Source: Dermatemys mawii
Lineage: Eukaryota; Chordata; Testudines; Dermatemydidae
Length of the DNA: 64,000 nt
Assembly: GCA_007922305.1 (NCBI GenBank)
Contig: ML677341.1
Span: forward strand, 68,776,911-68,840,910
Reading direction: 5' to 3'
Position 1 is the stretch's first letter. Each line of letters starts with the position of its first letter. Below the pieces are notes generated by a model, which saw nothing but the letters and a program-made list of their open reading frames with translations, was not told the origin of the DNA and searched no databases. Shown here piece after piece: positions 45,916-58,124 of this stretch. Position numbers and translations under genes: made by a program.

Positions 45916-46985
45916 ACATGCTGATCATTAATTTGCATTCAGATAAACCTAAGGATTATTGGGTCAACTGAGGAGTTGTCATCTAGATTAGTGACTTTAT
46001 ATCACAGTTGTTGAACCTTGACTTTGTGATGCTCTTCCCAAAAACATAGAAAAAGATGGTTGTTTCAGAATGAAATCTCAGTCCTTGACATCTTGAAATA
46101 AAACTGAATTCACTGCAGTTGACTTATGGAGGTTTATGACACTCAGCCAATTATAGTTAGTGATGAGAATTAAGGGACTGCTCCTGCAACACTTACTCAC
46201 CTCACTGAAATCAATGATTCCCTTACTGAAATCAAAGATTATTTATATCAGGACTACTTGTGCGCACAAAGACTGAAGGAATGGTCTTTAATCAACTGTT
46301 TTGAAAGCACTTTTACGCCCTATGAGAGCAAATTTTTACAGTACACATTGCCATCTTTCAAAGGGCAAAAGCATAAAGGTTACCTATGCTAAAAATGTAT
46401 TGAGCAGTGCCTGATTAGAGTACAAGTATATAAAGGCATTAGGTATTTACTGATACAACACCTGAGAAGGAGAAAGTGTTGGATTCTGAGGATGCCCAGA
46501 CAAACCCATAATCATATTCAACCAAAAATAGCAACTGTAAGGATCTGTGAATACTAGAGTTACAACAATGTATTTAACACTTTCATCTGACCCATTTACA
46601 TTAGTCTGTTGTCCACACAGCAACTTTTACACAACACAATAAATTGATTCAATTTCCACCCTAAAGAGCAAGATTCAACAATTATGATGTGAAGTCAATA
46701 ATCTGACATGCTTCCTTGATCGACCCAATGATTCTTGGGTTTATCTCAGTGCAAATTAATGATAAGCATGTAGTTTGTGTCCTGTGGTGGAAGTTTTGTC
46801 TTTCAGTTTACAAAGTGAAAGCGTGAAGACAAGAATTATTTAGGATTAAATTGTTAGTCTTTTTAAAATGACATGAAATACACACACAAAGAGCCAAATT
46901 TTGCTTGAATATTTCAAAATCTGGAGAATTTAATTCCTGTTATATTCCAGTGGAGAGAGCACAGCCTTTTAACTCATTTGTGGCT
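45916..46985. other. No recognised gene
   Basis: Nothing recognised apart from weak matches to the CACTGAAATCAATGATT-type old repeat near 46200. Confidence 0.45.
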
Positions 46986-46993
46986 GGTAGACT

Positions 46994-47112
46994 TAGGGTG
47001 ATCAGACAGGAAGTGTGAAAAATCGGGACAGGAGGTAAAGGGTAATAGGTGCCTGTATAAAGCCCCAACTATCAGGACTGTCCCTATAAATTCTGGACAT
47101 CTGGGCACCCTA
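46994..47112. mobile_element. hAT-type MITE, 119 bp, perfect target duplication
   Basis: Ends TAGGGTGATCAGACAGG and (inverted) TAGGGTGCCCAGATGTCC. GGTAGACT at 46986-46993 and 47113-47120 is a perfect 8-bp duplication. It contains AAAAATCGGGACAGG and CAGGACTGTCCCTATAAA, which fold back on each other. A common turtle MITE family. Confidence 0.9.
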
Positions 47113-47120
47113 GGTAGACT

Positions 47121-47599
47121 CAGTTTATGTTTTAAGAATTTCAATTATTCTCCTCATCTAGCTGAGCTATCTCAGCTCTGTTGGCCAATTTAAGATGGTC
47201 TAGGATTATCCTTCTGCTCTATCCTCACTCTATTTTGGGTGTCTAGAGTCATGGGTGATGTTCAGATTCTTTCGATCCTTGTGCTCAGAGGGCATAAAGA
47301 CTCTGATCATGGCCTTCCCCACTACAAGACTATGGGGAAGGGAGGCAGAAATCTTCTTGTGCCCTCTTACTCCATTACTCACATGCACAGGGCAGGTGTG
47401 ATGTGTGTAAGACACTGATATCAGATGACAAATACTGACTGCCAGTCCCTGATGTTTAGGGGAAGTTATATGAATGGGTGAGCTGGGATAGTGATTTGTT
47501 CTAAACTTGGTATTTTTATGTAGAAATTACTGAACTAAAACTTCCATGTGTGTGCACATTGGCACATTTATGAATGAAGTTAAAACAAACATTCTATTT
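47121..47599. other. No recognised gene
   Basis: Nothing recognised. Confidence 0.45.
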
Positions 47600-48130
47600 T
47601 GTGTCAGAAAAAGTGACACAAGATAGAAAAGGAGCAAAAGCAGCAGGATAAATATAATCTGGAGACACAAAGAAATTGTTAATTAATGAAGTTAATGGCA
47701 ATAAGGCTTTAGATATAAATCCAGGTGGAACAGGGGAGAAGAAAAAAGGGTGAAAAATAAGAATAATTTTCAGTTGTTTTAATATAATTAGAGCATGAAA
47801 GCGTGAAAATGTTAAGGAGCTAATTAAGCATGGACATAGTTATTGGCAGAGCCAAAGAATATGAAAGCAAGATTTCTTAAAGAATTAGCATATAAAATTG
47901 TTTAAATGACTTGCCAGCTCTCTGTTGGTTTGTTTTAATATAGCTTTTTTTTTTAACAGTTCTCAAAGGAGGATTACAAAGCATGACACTGAAACTGCAC
48001 TGGTTCAAAACTAGATTTTCCCTCATTAATTGGAACTCGCAAGGTTTAATATCGTCATAAATATCGCAGAGGGATAATTAAATTGTTTGAATATGCAAGT
48101 TAGGAAGAATTTGCAAACATGCTAGAGGAG
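47600..48130. promoter_or_regulatory. Candidate conserved noncoding element
   Basis: Repeat-free AT-rich block with many homeodomain-like words: TTAATTAATGAAGTTAATGG (about 47678), GAGCTAATTAAGC (about 47817), CCTCATTAATTGG (about 48019), GGATAATTAAATTG (about 48073). The same features recur in vertebrate developmental enhancers. Without an alignment this is only a candidate. Confidence 0.35.
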
Positions 48131-49330
48131 AAAGAGAAACACGCTGGAAGAGAAAAGTTCTGGAGAGAAATGAAAGAAAGTGAAAAGAAAAACATTCAGC
48201 TCATTCTACCAATATCTGCTGGTGGGCAAATTCTGCTCCTCACCCTCACCTCTCCAGCTGCATAAGCTTCTTTGATGGAGGAATTGGTTGGCCCCCTGCA
48301 GAATAAAACACATGGGACAGGAGAGGATGGGTCATTGATGGACTGGAGAATGTAGGGTTTGGGGGGGAGCACTTAGTACTTAGACGATCCTCCAGCCCTC
48401 GCGCCTGCAGGGTGGCCAGCCATTAGGTTGCCATAGCTTCCATGGATAAGCTGCAGAAAGGGGGTTCCAATTTCTGGCTAGCTCTTCTCAGAACTAGTGT
48501 GTCAGGCTGGCTGCCGAGAGAGGCACATATCACATCTCTTGGTTTGCATTTTGAATTTTATCTTCACAACCATCAAGGATGGAGACTTATGTGCTTTAAA
48601 CAGGAAAAAATGGATTCTGTACTGTACGGCAGCAGCCATCAGGGGAAAGAATTGAATCACTGGTGTGAACAGCCCACTGCTGCTCTTGAATTGCAGAGAG
48701 TGTCATAAACTGTCTTCTGTTTCAAGCTCTGGGCAATTAATAGAAGTTGAACCCATCATCATGGATCACAGGCTATCTGCAGGCAGGACAATGCAATCCT
48801 CCCAGCTTGCTCCTTCAAGATCTGACTACAATATAGTGCTGAATCATTCAGGCCTCGTATCAAGCATATACAGGACAGCCAGCTTGATTCTCTGCATTGC
48901 CATTGTAGAAGAAGAAACACACACTTCAGCATGCAAGAACGAGGCCAAGGTAGAATTTGGAAGAATTAGAGTCTTCTGAAAAATTATTTCGAACAATATC
49001 CAAAATTTGGCCTCTAAACCTACCTTAGACTATATAGAGCATCTGCAATGTTTTTAGCACTAAAAATTCTTAGCGATGGGGCAACTCTGTTCCCACCATG
49101 TGAGGGAGTTAAAAGACAACCCCTTGTGCAGAGTTTAAGGCCTTTTGTTTTAAATCTTTATGACAGGGAAATCAATGACCCAAATAATGGAACTTTATTC
49201 GTAAATAAGTGAAAGCCATGATTTGTTCTACAAAGTGGCCTTCTAACTTTCAGAGGGCTCTTCCCAAAAATCTTGATCTTGGTCTTGCTCTAATTAAGAC
49301 CAGGTCTTGAAAGTTACAATATGAGGAAAA
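48131..49330. other. No recognised gene
   Basis: No recognised repeat; several short plus-strand frames (48442-48979) resemble no family. Confidence 0.45.
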
Positions 49331-51700
49331 ATGGGATAATAACACTGGTCTACAATTTTCTAGAAGTCGTCTGCTTCAGAAATAAAATGTGATATTTATT
49401 ATGTATTTTGATGTACTGAATTCAAATATGACAATTAAAACAACTGATTGGCTACTGTTTCTAAGATATTTAAGTTTTTACATTTTATGTCTATGTATAT
49501 TGTGTAGATAGTAGAGTTTTAATCATAAATTGTAAACCTAGGTCTTTTCATCTGTTTATGGTTGCTTTACATGATAATATTTCACCTGCCCTGTTTATGT
49601 AACACTTTAAAAATCAGCAAAAGGGTTATATAAATAAAATGTACTATGAAACAAAAGGCAAAAAACTATTCTGTACATAGTTTAGTCCTATTCGGTGTCT
49701 ACTCGGTGCTTCTTGGCTTGTCTTTTGTATTCATTAAATGGAGCATCTCTTGTCACTGTCCAGCAATAGTCTGCAAGCATTGATGGGCTCCATTTGCCCT
49801 AATAGCGTTTCTCCATTGTTGCAATGTCCTGGTGAAATCGCTCGCTGTGCTCGTCGCTCACTGCTCCGCAGTTTGGTGGAAAAAAATCTAGATGAGAGTG
49901 CAAAAAATGTATCTTTAGTGACATGTTGCAATCAAGGCTTTTATATGCCTTGAGGAGGTTTTCCACCAACTACCTGTAGTTGTCTGCCTTGATGTTTCCG
50001 AGACAATGTATTGCCACTAACTGGAAGGCTTTCCATGCCATCTTTTCCTTGCCACGCAGCGCATGGTCAAATGCATCATCTCAAAGAAGTTCACGAATCT
50101 GAGGACCAACAAAGACACCTTCCTTTATCTTAGCTTCACTTAACCTTGGACATTTTCCACGGAGGTATTTGAAAGCTGCTTGTGTTTTGTCAATGGCCTT
50201 GACAAAGTTCTTCATCAGACCCAGCTTGATGTGTAAGGGTGGTAACAAAATCTTTCTTGAGTCAACAAGCGGTGGATGCTGAACACTTTTCCTCCCAGGC
50301 TCCAATGACTGTCGGAGTGGCCAATCTTTCTTGATGTAGTGGGAATCTCTTGCACGACTATCCCATTCGCAGAGAAAACAGCAGTACTTTGTGTATCCGG
50401 TCTGCAGACCAAGCAAGAGAGCAACAACCTTCAAATCGCCACAAAGCTGCCACTGATGTTGGTCATAGTTTATGCACCTCAAAAGTTGTTTCATGTTGTC
50501 ATAAGTTTCCTTCATATGGACTGCATGACCAACTGGAATTGATGGCAAAACATTGCCATTATGCAGCAAAACAGCTTTAAGATTCATCTTCGATGAATCA
50601 ATGAAGAGTCTCCACTCATCTGGATCGTGAACGATGTTGAGGGCTGCCATCACACCATCGATGTTGTTGCAGGCCACAAGATCACCTTCCATGAAGAAGA
50701 ATGGGACAAGATCCTTTTGATGGTCACGGAACATGGAAACCCTAACAGCACCTGCCAGGAGATTCCACTGCTGTAGTCTGGAGCCCAACAGCTCTGCCTT
50801 ACTCTTGGGTAGTTCCAAATCCCTGACAAGGTCATTCAGTTCAGCTTGTGTTATGAGGTGTGGTTCAGAGGAGGAGGACGGGAGAAAATGTGGGTCCTTT
50901 GATGGTTCAGGACCAGAAGTTTCATCCTCTTCCTCTTCCTCATCTGACTCAAGTGAGAATGATTCTGGTGCATCAGGAACCGGCAGTCCTTCTCTGTGGG
51001 GTATTGGGCGTATAGCCGATGGAACGTTTGGATAATGCACAGTCCACTTTTTCTTCTTTGACACACCTTTCCCAACTGGAGGCACCATGCAGAAGTAACA
51101 ATTGCTGCTATGATCTGTTGGCTCTCTCCAAATCATTGGCACTGCAAAAGGCATAGATTTCCTTTTCCTGTTCAACCACTGGCGAAGATTTGTTGCACAA
51201 GTGTTGCAGCATATGTGTGGGACCCACCTCTTGTCCTGATCTCCAATTTGGAGCCAAAATAAAGGTGATAGGCTTTCTTAACCATAGTGGTTATACTGCG
51301 CTTTTGTGATGCAAAAGTCACTTCATCACAAACATAGCAGAAGTTATCTGCACTGTTCACACAAGTACGAGGCATCTCTGCTCACTTTGGCTAAACAGAA
51401 ATGTGTCCCTTTGCAAAATCAAACACTGACAAATAAGAGAGCATGACACTGTATGATTTCTAGAGCTGATATAGGGCAATTTGTTCAGCAGAGTGATGTA
51501 AGCTTCATTATGATTGCATCATCCATGACTTCTAGGAATAACATGATGCAATTCATATCATGTATGACGCAATACCAGCTTCAGATTGCATCATTCATTG
51601 TTTTGCCTAAAAAGCAAGTACTGTCCAAACCCAGTCATAGATTTATTCATAGATCCAGTCAAAGATGTTTTTCAGTCATTTCTGGTTTAAATTGAGATCC
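49331..51700 (-). mobile_element. Unclassified transposon with one large ORF
   Basis: Minus-strand element holding a long broken gene (49688-51375), an apparent 3' tail whose end part (49341-49415) recurs at 4-79 with about 96% identity, and upstream DNA (51440-51700) with repeated GATTGCATCAT and ATGATGCAAT words. That the same tail occurs twice in the window shows it is a mobile repeat. I see no reverse transcriptase and no convincing terminal repeats, so the class is open. The outer boundaries are approximate. Confidence 0.6.
49688..51375 (-). pseudogene. Uncharacterised transposon-encoded protein, candidate transposase, broken
   Basis: Starts MPRTCVNSADNFCYVC at 51375. A single-base loss near 51246-51252 shifts the frame; the other frame reads on as KRWVPHICCNTCATNLRQW and joins the 364-codon frame 50081-51175. 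After the stop at 50081 the same frame continues through three in-frame stops in all (a TGA at 50081 and two TAG) to about 49688, total about 560 codons. Cysteine pairs near the N-terminus (CYVC, CCNTC, CYFC) suggest zinc binding. Then comes an acidic linker (residues 77-85 of the long frame), DEWRLFIDSSKMNLK (D193), CGDLKVVALLLG (D247), CCFLCEWDSR, and a C-terminal SDEHSERFHQDI. The two Asp and the late Glu could form a DDE triad; that is inference. The protein family is one I know as multi-copy and unnamed in animals. Confidence 0.65.
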
Positions 51701-51832
51701 CTTCCCTTTAAAACTCACTTATCCTCCGCCATTCCCATGTCAAGGGTGGTATATACTGACCCAATTGCATATCTTGAAAACTAGAGCCAATCAACAATTT
51801 TAAGCATCATTTTCTTTCTCAGTGACCCAGAA

Positions 51833-52640
51833 TTAGTAATGTTTGACTACATTTATTTCAGAAGCATTTTGGCTGTAGAGCAGTGTAACCAGTGAAGGAC
51901 TCTTGGAGCTTGTGATAAAAACAACCATGTCATCTGCATATAACACCAAGATAGTTTTCCCCTTAATTTGCAGCACAGAAAAAATATCTTCCTTTAAACC
52001 ATCCACTACCTTATTAATGTATAAATTAAAAAGAGGCGGCCCTAGAAGGCATCCCTTATGGACTCCTCTAGAGGTAAGGAGAATAGACTCAGTACATTCT
52101 TCATTGACTTTGATTTGGATGCTAGCTGTATTGCCCTTGTGTAAAGCCTCCAAAATATGCAAAAGTCTTATATCAATACCCATCCTTCTTAATTTTGCCC
52201 ATAGTTTATCTCTATTAATAGACTTAAATACCATCTTTAGATCTATGAAAGCAGCACACAGTCTAATGCCTTAACACAACTTATCAATAACTCATAAAAT
52301 AAAATAAAACAAATAGCAAATGTGACTCTGCCAGCCCTAAAACTGGACCACTCATTATGTAATATATTATCCTTTAAAGCCCATGTTTCAAGTTTAGATA
52401 GTAAACATTTGGAATAAATTTTCCCTGCCACACCTAACAGATTAATATGTCTATATGAAGCAGGATTCCTTGTTTCCTTTTTAAAAAATAAAAGCTGTAA
52501 TACTAAACTTCCAGCCTGACAGAATTCATCCCATGTGACTGATGACAGTAAATAACTTAGACAAAACTGGGAACCACCAATTAACATTCTCCTGAAAAAT
52601 TCCACAGGAAGAAAATCTCTGGAGCTTTTTTCTGTCATTG
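51833..52640 (-). pseudogene. Non-LTR retrotransposon reverse transcriptase, 3' portion
   Basis: Two minus-strand frames. 52243-52638 has RNPASYRHINLLGVAGKIYSK ... LETWALKDNILHNEWSSFRAG, the fingers region of LINE RTs. 51833-52234 has FKSINRDKLWAKLRRMGI, LLTSRGVHKGCLLGPPLFN and the active site VLYADDMVVF. A frame break lies near 52240 and the C-terminus is absent. Clade uncertain (not CR1 or L1 in detail). Confidence 0.85.
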
Positions 52641-52699
52641 GGTTAAAATAAATAACTAAACTTCTCTGCCTGCTACTAGAGGTCAGAATGGTAAGTCCA

Positions 52700-52985
52700 A
52701 AATGGGATTCCGCATTACATCAGCTGTGCTAGAATTAGGTAGAAAAAGAAGGTGGTTTGGAGGAATCATTATACCAAAAAAAACGCCCAAGAGTATCCTA
52801 CATTTTTGTGGGGGGATTTTGAAGCAGCCACTAAAGCTAAAAATTCTTTCACATTTTGGAAGATAATAGCCTTAGGCTCAAGTAGATATACTTTATCTGA
52901 GGAACCCCATATTAATGATAAAGCCTGGGTAGCACATTTTGGCCAGGTTTATAATGATTCCTCAATGCATCTAACTGAGATTTAA
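52700..52985 (+). pseudogene. Inverted 5' segment of the same LINE
   Basis: A plus-strand frame (52752-52985) reads FEAATKAKNSFTFWKIIALG ... EEPHINDKAWVAHFGQVYND, the linker that in LINEs lies between endonuclease and reverse transcriptase (FWK ... W--HF--LY). It is on the opposite strand to the reverse transcriptase next to it and on its 5' side, the arrangement produced by twin priming (5' inversion). Confidence 0.6.
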
Positions 52986-54282
52986 TATTGAGAATCCTTG
53001 TCATAATGAAATAGGATTCCTAAAGTATCACTTACACTTATTCTTCTCAGCACCTTAGACTTTTCATTTCCTTCACAGAATTCCTGCAGTGACATAAAAT
53101 GGTGAGATCCAGCTACGATGTATATCCTGAGATAGAATTATGAAATATTTCTATGTAGCTATTTTGTAAAAGTACAAGACTTTTAGAGGTGTATATATGT
53201 GACCACGAATAGATGGTGCTAAAGCAGTGCTGACAAGAAAGTAGATGTGATACTTAAATAAAAAAAAATCCCATTACTTTCTACCTACTGCCTAGCACTT
53301 CCCCGCCCCCTGCTGATTATGGACAAATGTTAGTTGTAACTGGGTTTGATATGAGAAATGTTGTACATATATTGGTATGAATTTTAGTTCTAACCATGTG
53401 CCACACTCTGTTGATTTCTCATCATTCTGTTCTCTCTTTCTGACTTCTCTACTTGAACAGTGTAAGGAAATCTAAAGACTACAAATGAGGTGGGTAATGC
53501 AGGAAATGGTTGATATGAAAGAGTTTTTTTTAAAAAAAACACCAGTGAGAACTCCTTGCAATCTATCGCTGAAATGACATTTTGGATACATGGACAGATC
53601 ATGAGGGCTGAAGATATGTATTTGCAGCTAATTTATTCACTAACATTTGTATTGCAGAAGGGCAGCAATTCAATTAAAACATCAAAAATATTAACAGTCT
53701 GAATAACTCTGTAGCCTTGTGTTTCTTCTAAAGAGCTTTATAAGTAATTTCTCCCTTACTTGTCTTGTTCTCAGACATTAATTCAGCACTTAATAATAGC
53801 TGTACAGCTGCTTCCTTTGCTCTAAAAAGAAGCTGCCAGGGGTTGAACAGTAAAAACTGGAACTTGGCAGGAGTTTAATGCTGTAATTTAGCCAATTTCT
53901 AGCAAAATACTGTTCTGTTGGGTTCCTCACTTTAAAAAAATTAAGATATGTGGTCACATTCCACTTTATCTTGTTGAAGAGACACTTCCTGTAGGAGAAG
54001 CACATATGCATTCTACCCTTCTCATTTATACTGAATTTAACCCATTGTTTAAATGTGGAAAATCGATGTTCAGAGCCTCTCTCAGCAAAGGTGAATTAGG
54101 AGACATTTTCAAGAGTCAGTAATGCAACAAATGTAACAAAATGCACTTTGCTTCTTTTTGGGTCATGCATTTAACTTGATCATCACTAGAAAGGGTTTTT
54201 CTGATGAGTTAGGGTGGGTACGGGCAGGGGACTGTTTATGTTGTCACTTAAATTTAACGACATGTTAAGTGGTTTTTATTTG
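52986..54282. other. No recognised gene
   Basis: Unannotated AT-rich DNA. Confidence 0.45.
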
Positions 54283-54695
54283 ATCTGGTCTACAGTGCAG
54301 AGTTAGGTCAATGTAAGCTGTCTTGCATCCACCTAACTATGGAAGTGCCTACACTTAAATTTCACTTCTTTTGACTTAATTGCCCCATTATGCCAACTTA
54401 ACCACCTCTATACCACCTCCATAAGGGGTGTAGAGTAAGGCTGAGGTAATTAGGTCAATGCAGTCATTGTAGACAGTGTGTTGCTTACATCAACTGTTAC
54501 TGGCTTTCAGGAGCCATCCCACAATGCCCAACACTGACAGTACACACCAGATACAAGTGCACCTGGTAAGGACATGCACTGCTTGATGCAGGAAGCAAAG
54601 TGTAGACACACACAAGTGATGTAATTACTGTGGCAGCTGTATGGTAACACACTTTCAGTAAACTTAATTTTGTAATGTAGACATGGTCTATAACT
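54283..54695. mobile_element. MITE, about 410 bp, GTCTACA ends
   Basis: Left end TCTGGTCTACAGTGCAGAGT and inverted right end GACCATGTCTACATTACAAA. Interior has AGGTCAATGTAAGCTGTCTT, CCACCTAACTATGGAAGTGC, CATCCCACAATGCCC, the text of a frequent turtle MITE. Target duplication not clear. Confidence 0.6.
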
Positions 54696-54950
54696 TAGAC
54701 CCAGATGCAGTAAGTGCATAACAAACATTAAATAATGACAACATATTTACCCCGTGCTTTACAGGCTGTATGGTTACAAAGAAAACCTTCTCCAAGTGAA
54801 TCTCTGCAGTGATATTTGCCTGAAACAATAGTTCTAAGTCAGGGGAGCATAAATTACCCCATTCATCTTAATGAAATGTTAACTTTGAAAGCTAATCATG
54901 ACAATTTGAAGATCAATACTGTTAATTGTTTTAGCAGAAACAAAGATCTA

Positions 54951-55167
54951 GGCCTCGCCTACACAGGTTTTGTAATTATAATAATTTTGGGTGAGGATTG
55001 GTCAGTGTGTGTTTTTGTCTTGACCCAAATAGTGAACTTGGTAAACTCTCTAGAGTGAATGCAGTTATACCTATCTAACTGCAGCCCCACAAGGGGTTTG
55101 TGTTGTTTTAACACCATTTTCAAAAGAATATAGCTAAAGTAGTACAAAATCTGGGTGTAGACAAGCC
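54951..55167. mobile_element. Harbinger-like MITE, 217 bp
   Basis: Starts GGCCTCGCCTACACAGG and ends GTGTAGACAAGCC, inverted terminal repeats. CTA at 54948-54950 and 55168-55170 is a 3-bp duplication. Non-coding. Confidence 0.7.
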
Positions 55168-55170
55168 CTA

Positions 55171-56276
55171 TTGTACTCACTCCACAATCCCAAACTGCCG
55201 CCCTCACCATTCTAAATGCCAAAATTGCCCTGTGTCTCTCACCAGCTGTCAAACCCTACAGTTCCACCCTTAACAATGTCTGCCATACAAAATTCTGCAG
55301 CACACTGAAAACTAAAAGTTTATGGGTAGCATAAAATTACATCTTGGTTTCAGGTAAAAAGCAGTATCTCTCCACAGTCTCATTCTGCCTGCAGTTCACT
55401 GTATGTATCAGCAACTTTATCAGTTGTTCCAGTGTTTTGGGCATTATGCCTGGCAACATTCTAACCCTCACTTCTTGCTTGTTTTTTGTTTGGTTTGGTT
55501 TTCCAATGAGATGGCATGAAAGCTTTTACCTTCATTTTCTCATCTTTATCCCCCGCTGTCAGCTCTGTCACAGACTCGGTTTTTGCTTTCATTGCTTCCA
55601 TGCTTGTGCAAGTCTCTTCCCCACCCCTGGAAATCCAGCATTCTTGGTGATGAATCCCTCTGAGCTGCCTGTTTGCTTGTTTTCTAGGTACTACTTTACT
55701 TGCTCAATAATTGCACTCTCTTCCTTGCTGTGGGTTTTGCTACACTGACTGCTCCAACCTTGTTTCATGTACCATGTGCCTGGAAATAACATGAGTGGAC
55801 TACAGCTTTCTAAAGCTAAGCTGGCTCTTCATTAAGAGAACTATCTGCCGGGAAGTTACACCTGCAGCTAGCATTCCAGCCATGTGCGCACAGACAACGT
55901 TTGCTAGTGCTTCCTCCAAGTTCCAGGCACCTTCCTTCACCTACAGTATGTCTACACCTCAAGGTGGGGTTGTGATTCTCAGCTCAAGGACCGACAGCCA
56001 CACCAGCTCTAGTCTAAAAATAGAATGTGGCTGTGGCAACATGGGTGGTGGGATGGGCTAGCCGCCCAAGTACATACCCGTCCCATCCAAGACCCAAGGT
56101 AGGTATTCAGGGCAGTTAGCAGAGCAGAAAACCTCCTCTGTGGCCACAAAAAAAGCCTTACCACTGTTAAAGTCTAGAAAAGCAGGTGCCATATATGTAG
56201 ATGGTAGAACAAAAATTTGTTTGGAATCCAAGAATTTATATTTACATGAGGGAGGTCCTTTTATACTCTTCTATAT
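55171..56276. other. No recognised gene
   Basis: No gene recognised. A 134-codon plus-strand frame at 55344-55748 is Cys/Phe/Leu-rich and resembles nothing. Confidence 0.45.
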
Positions 56277-56617
56277 CAGTGGTTCTCAACAAGGTGTCGG
56301 GGGCGCACTGTGGGGCCGGGAGCAGGTTTCAGGGCGTCCACCAAAATAAACCAGAGAGACACACTGGGGCTTGGGGCTGAAGCTGAAGACCAAGCCCCAC
56401 CACCCTGGGCTGAAGCCAAAACTCGAACACCTTAGCTTTGCGGGCCCCGTAGCGTGGGGCCCCAGGCAACTGCCCTGCTTGCTACCCCCGAATGCCGGCA
56501 CTGGCTTTTAATCTACTGGCTATGCAGAAAAAGAGTTGTTGTGGAATTAGTAGGCCCTGAAGTTTTTATAGCATGTTGGGGAGTGGGCCTCAGAAAGACA
56601 AAGGTTGAGAACCCTTG
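56277..56617. mobile_element. Non-autonomous hAT element, 341 bp
   Basis: Left end CAGTGGTTCTCAACAAGGTG, inverted right end CAAGGGTTCTCAACCTTTG. TTCTATAT (56269-56276) and TTCTATAA (56618-56625) are a 7-of-8 target duplication. GC-rich interior, no transposase. The left end shares CAGTGGTTCTCAAC with the hAT at 40033. Confidence 0.88.
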
Positions 56618-56625
56618 TTCTATAA

Positions 56626-58124
56626 GATGGTGTTCTCTTTATATAAACTTCCCTTCTCCATCCCAGCTTATCTGCATTTGATGGGGAGTAATGAGTCATT
56701 ATATGAAATAGTCAGCTTTCATAGTCCTGGTTACTGCTACAGTTACTGGAAAAGACTTTCCACTGCAAAAGTTTAACACAATTAGGCATTTTACAATTTC
56801 CTGCTACTACAATTTTTTTTTCTTTCCCCTGACAGTTGTGCACTTTAATGAATCCCCAAATTCTGCTATTAGACACCTGTTGTGCTGGAGAAGGTATTGA
56901 TTTCAGATAACAATGAATCCAGCAAGCCCAGAGTTCATGTGTCCCTTTGACAAATAGAACCATTATTATTTTCCATTTCCAAATACTGAACCAATCTATT
57001 ATTAATAATGTTCTATGTGACCTCACCACCACAATAAATTCATACAATAGTTCAGTTAGGGGAAACCAGAGACTGATCTTACCCAGACATACCCAATGGA
57101 ATAATAACTGACAGGCTTTTGGCAAAAGGCTGTTGCTTCAATTATAAAAAGTTATTAAGCTAGGTTTGGACAATATTTGGACATAATATCCCAAGTCAAG
57201 ACTTTCCCTTTGCCTGGGAGCTAAATTCCTTTTGGAAGCATTAAAACCTACAGTTTAATTAAAAAAAACCCTTCTTTATAAAAGATTCTTCATTCTCAAA
57301 GTAACTAGACCATATACAGTCATCTTTGTAGAAATGAAGCATTAAGAATATAAATTAAAACTTAGTCTCATCCCCTTCCATAGAAAAACTCAATAAAAGG
57401 AGTGGGAAATGAATACATCACTTCTCTGGCACTGACGCCATGGATCATTAATTTCTTGGGGTGAGGAGTTAGCCATCACAGAAGGTGGCAGGGAGCATGG
57501 CCTCCTTATCATTCTGAGCCCAAGAATCCATTCTGGCTCCAACCCTGTGGATCTTGGAGAATCTGCATGGATGCCTGCCCCTTTGTACTTCTCCAATATT
57601 TCACCTCCCCCAATCCCATGGCCAGCTTAATAGCCATGCAACTATTATGATTCAGTTTCTTACTGCTTCCTGCCTGTTCCAAAAACCTGTGTATTGGAAG
57701 TTACTACTGTCAATGGCAGTATTAGTATCCAGTATTCCATTGGCAGGAAAATCCTCTGATGTTTCTTGAGCAGAATACGTGGGCTGCACAAGACATTCCT
57801 CAAGCCCCAACACATGGAGGAAATGCAGAGGGGCTCATTAGGCACCAGTCCCCTCCTTCCAACTTTCGCATCCACTTTGCATGAGTCCTATGTGTTGTAT
57901 CCATGTTTACAGTCGTATTTAGGCTTGTCAGAAGTTGATCTTTATTTTTTTAATATTTTGATGGATAATATTGATAATTTTAAGCATTTTTCTATATTTG
58001 ATTTAAATTTTCACAGTTGTAGGGCATTGAGGGAGCAACCACTGGGGGAGGCAGGCAATAATTATGTGATGTCAATGGACAATGAGATTCAAAAAGTTAA
58101 ATTTTTATAAATGTTAACACACAT
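56626..58124. other. No recognised gene
   Basis: No recognised repeat or exon. Confidence 0.45.

Noticed and set aside
50733..51035. Ser-rich 100-codon plus-strand frame
   Set aside because: Antisense shadow of the acidic linker of the pseudogene at 49688-51375.
55344..55748. 134-codon plus-strand frame
   Set aside because: Cys/Phe-rich but without a recognisable domain, and no conserved splice or promoter context.
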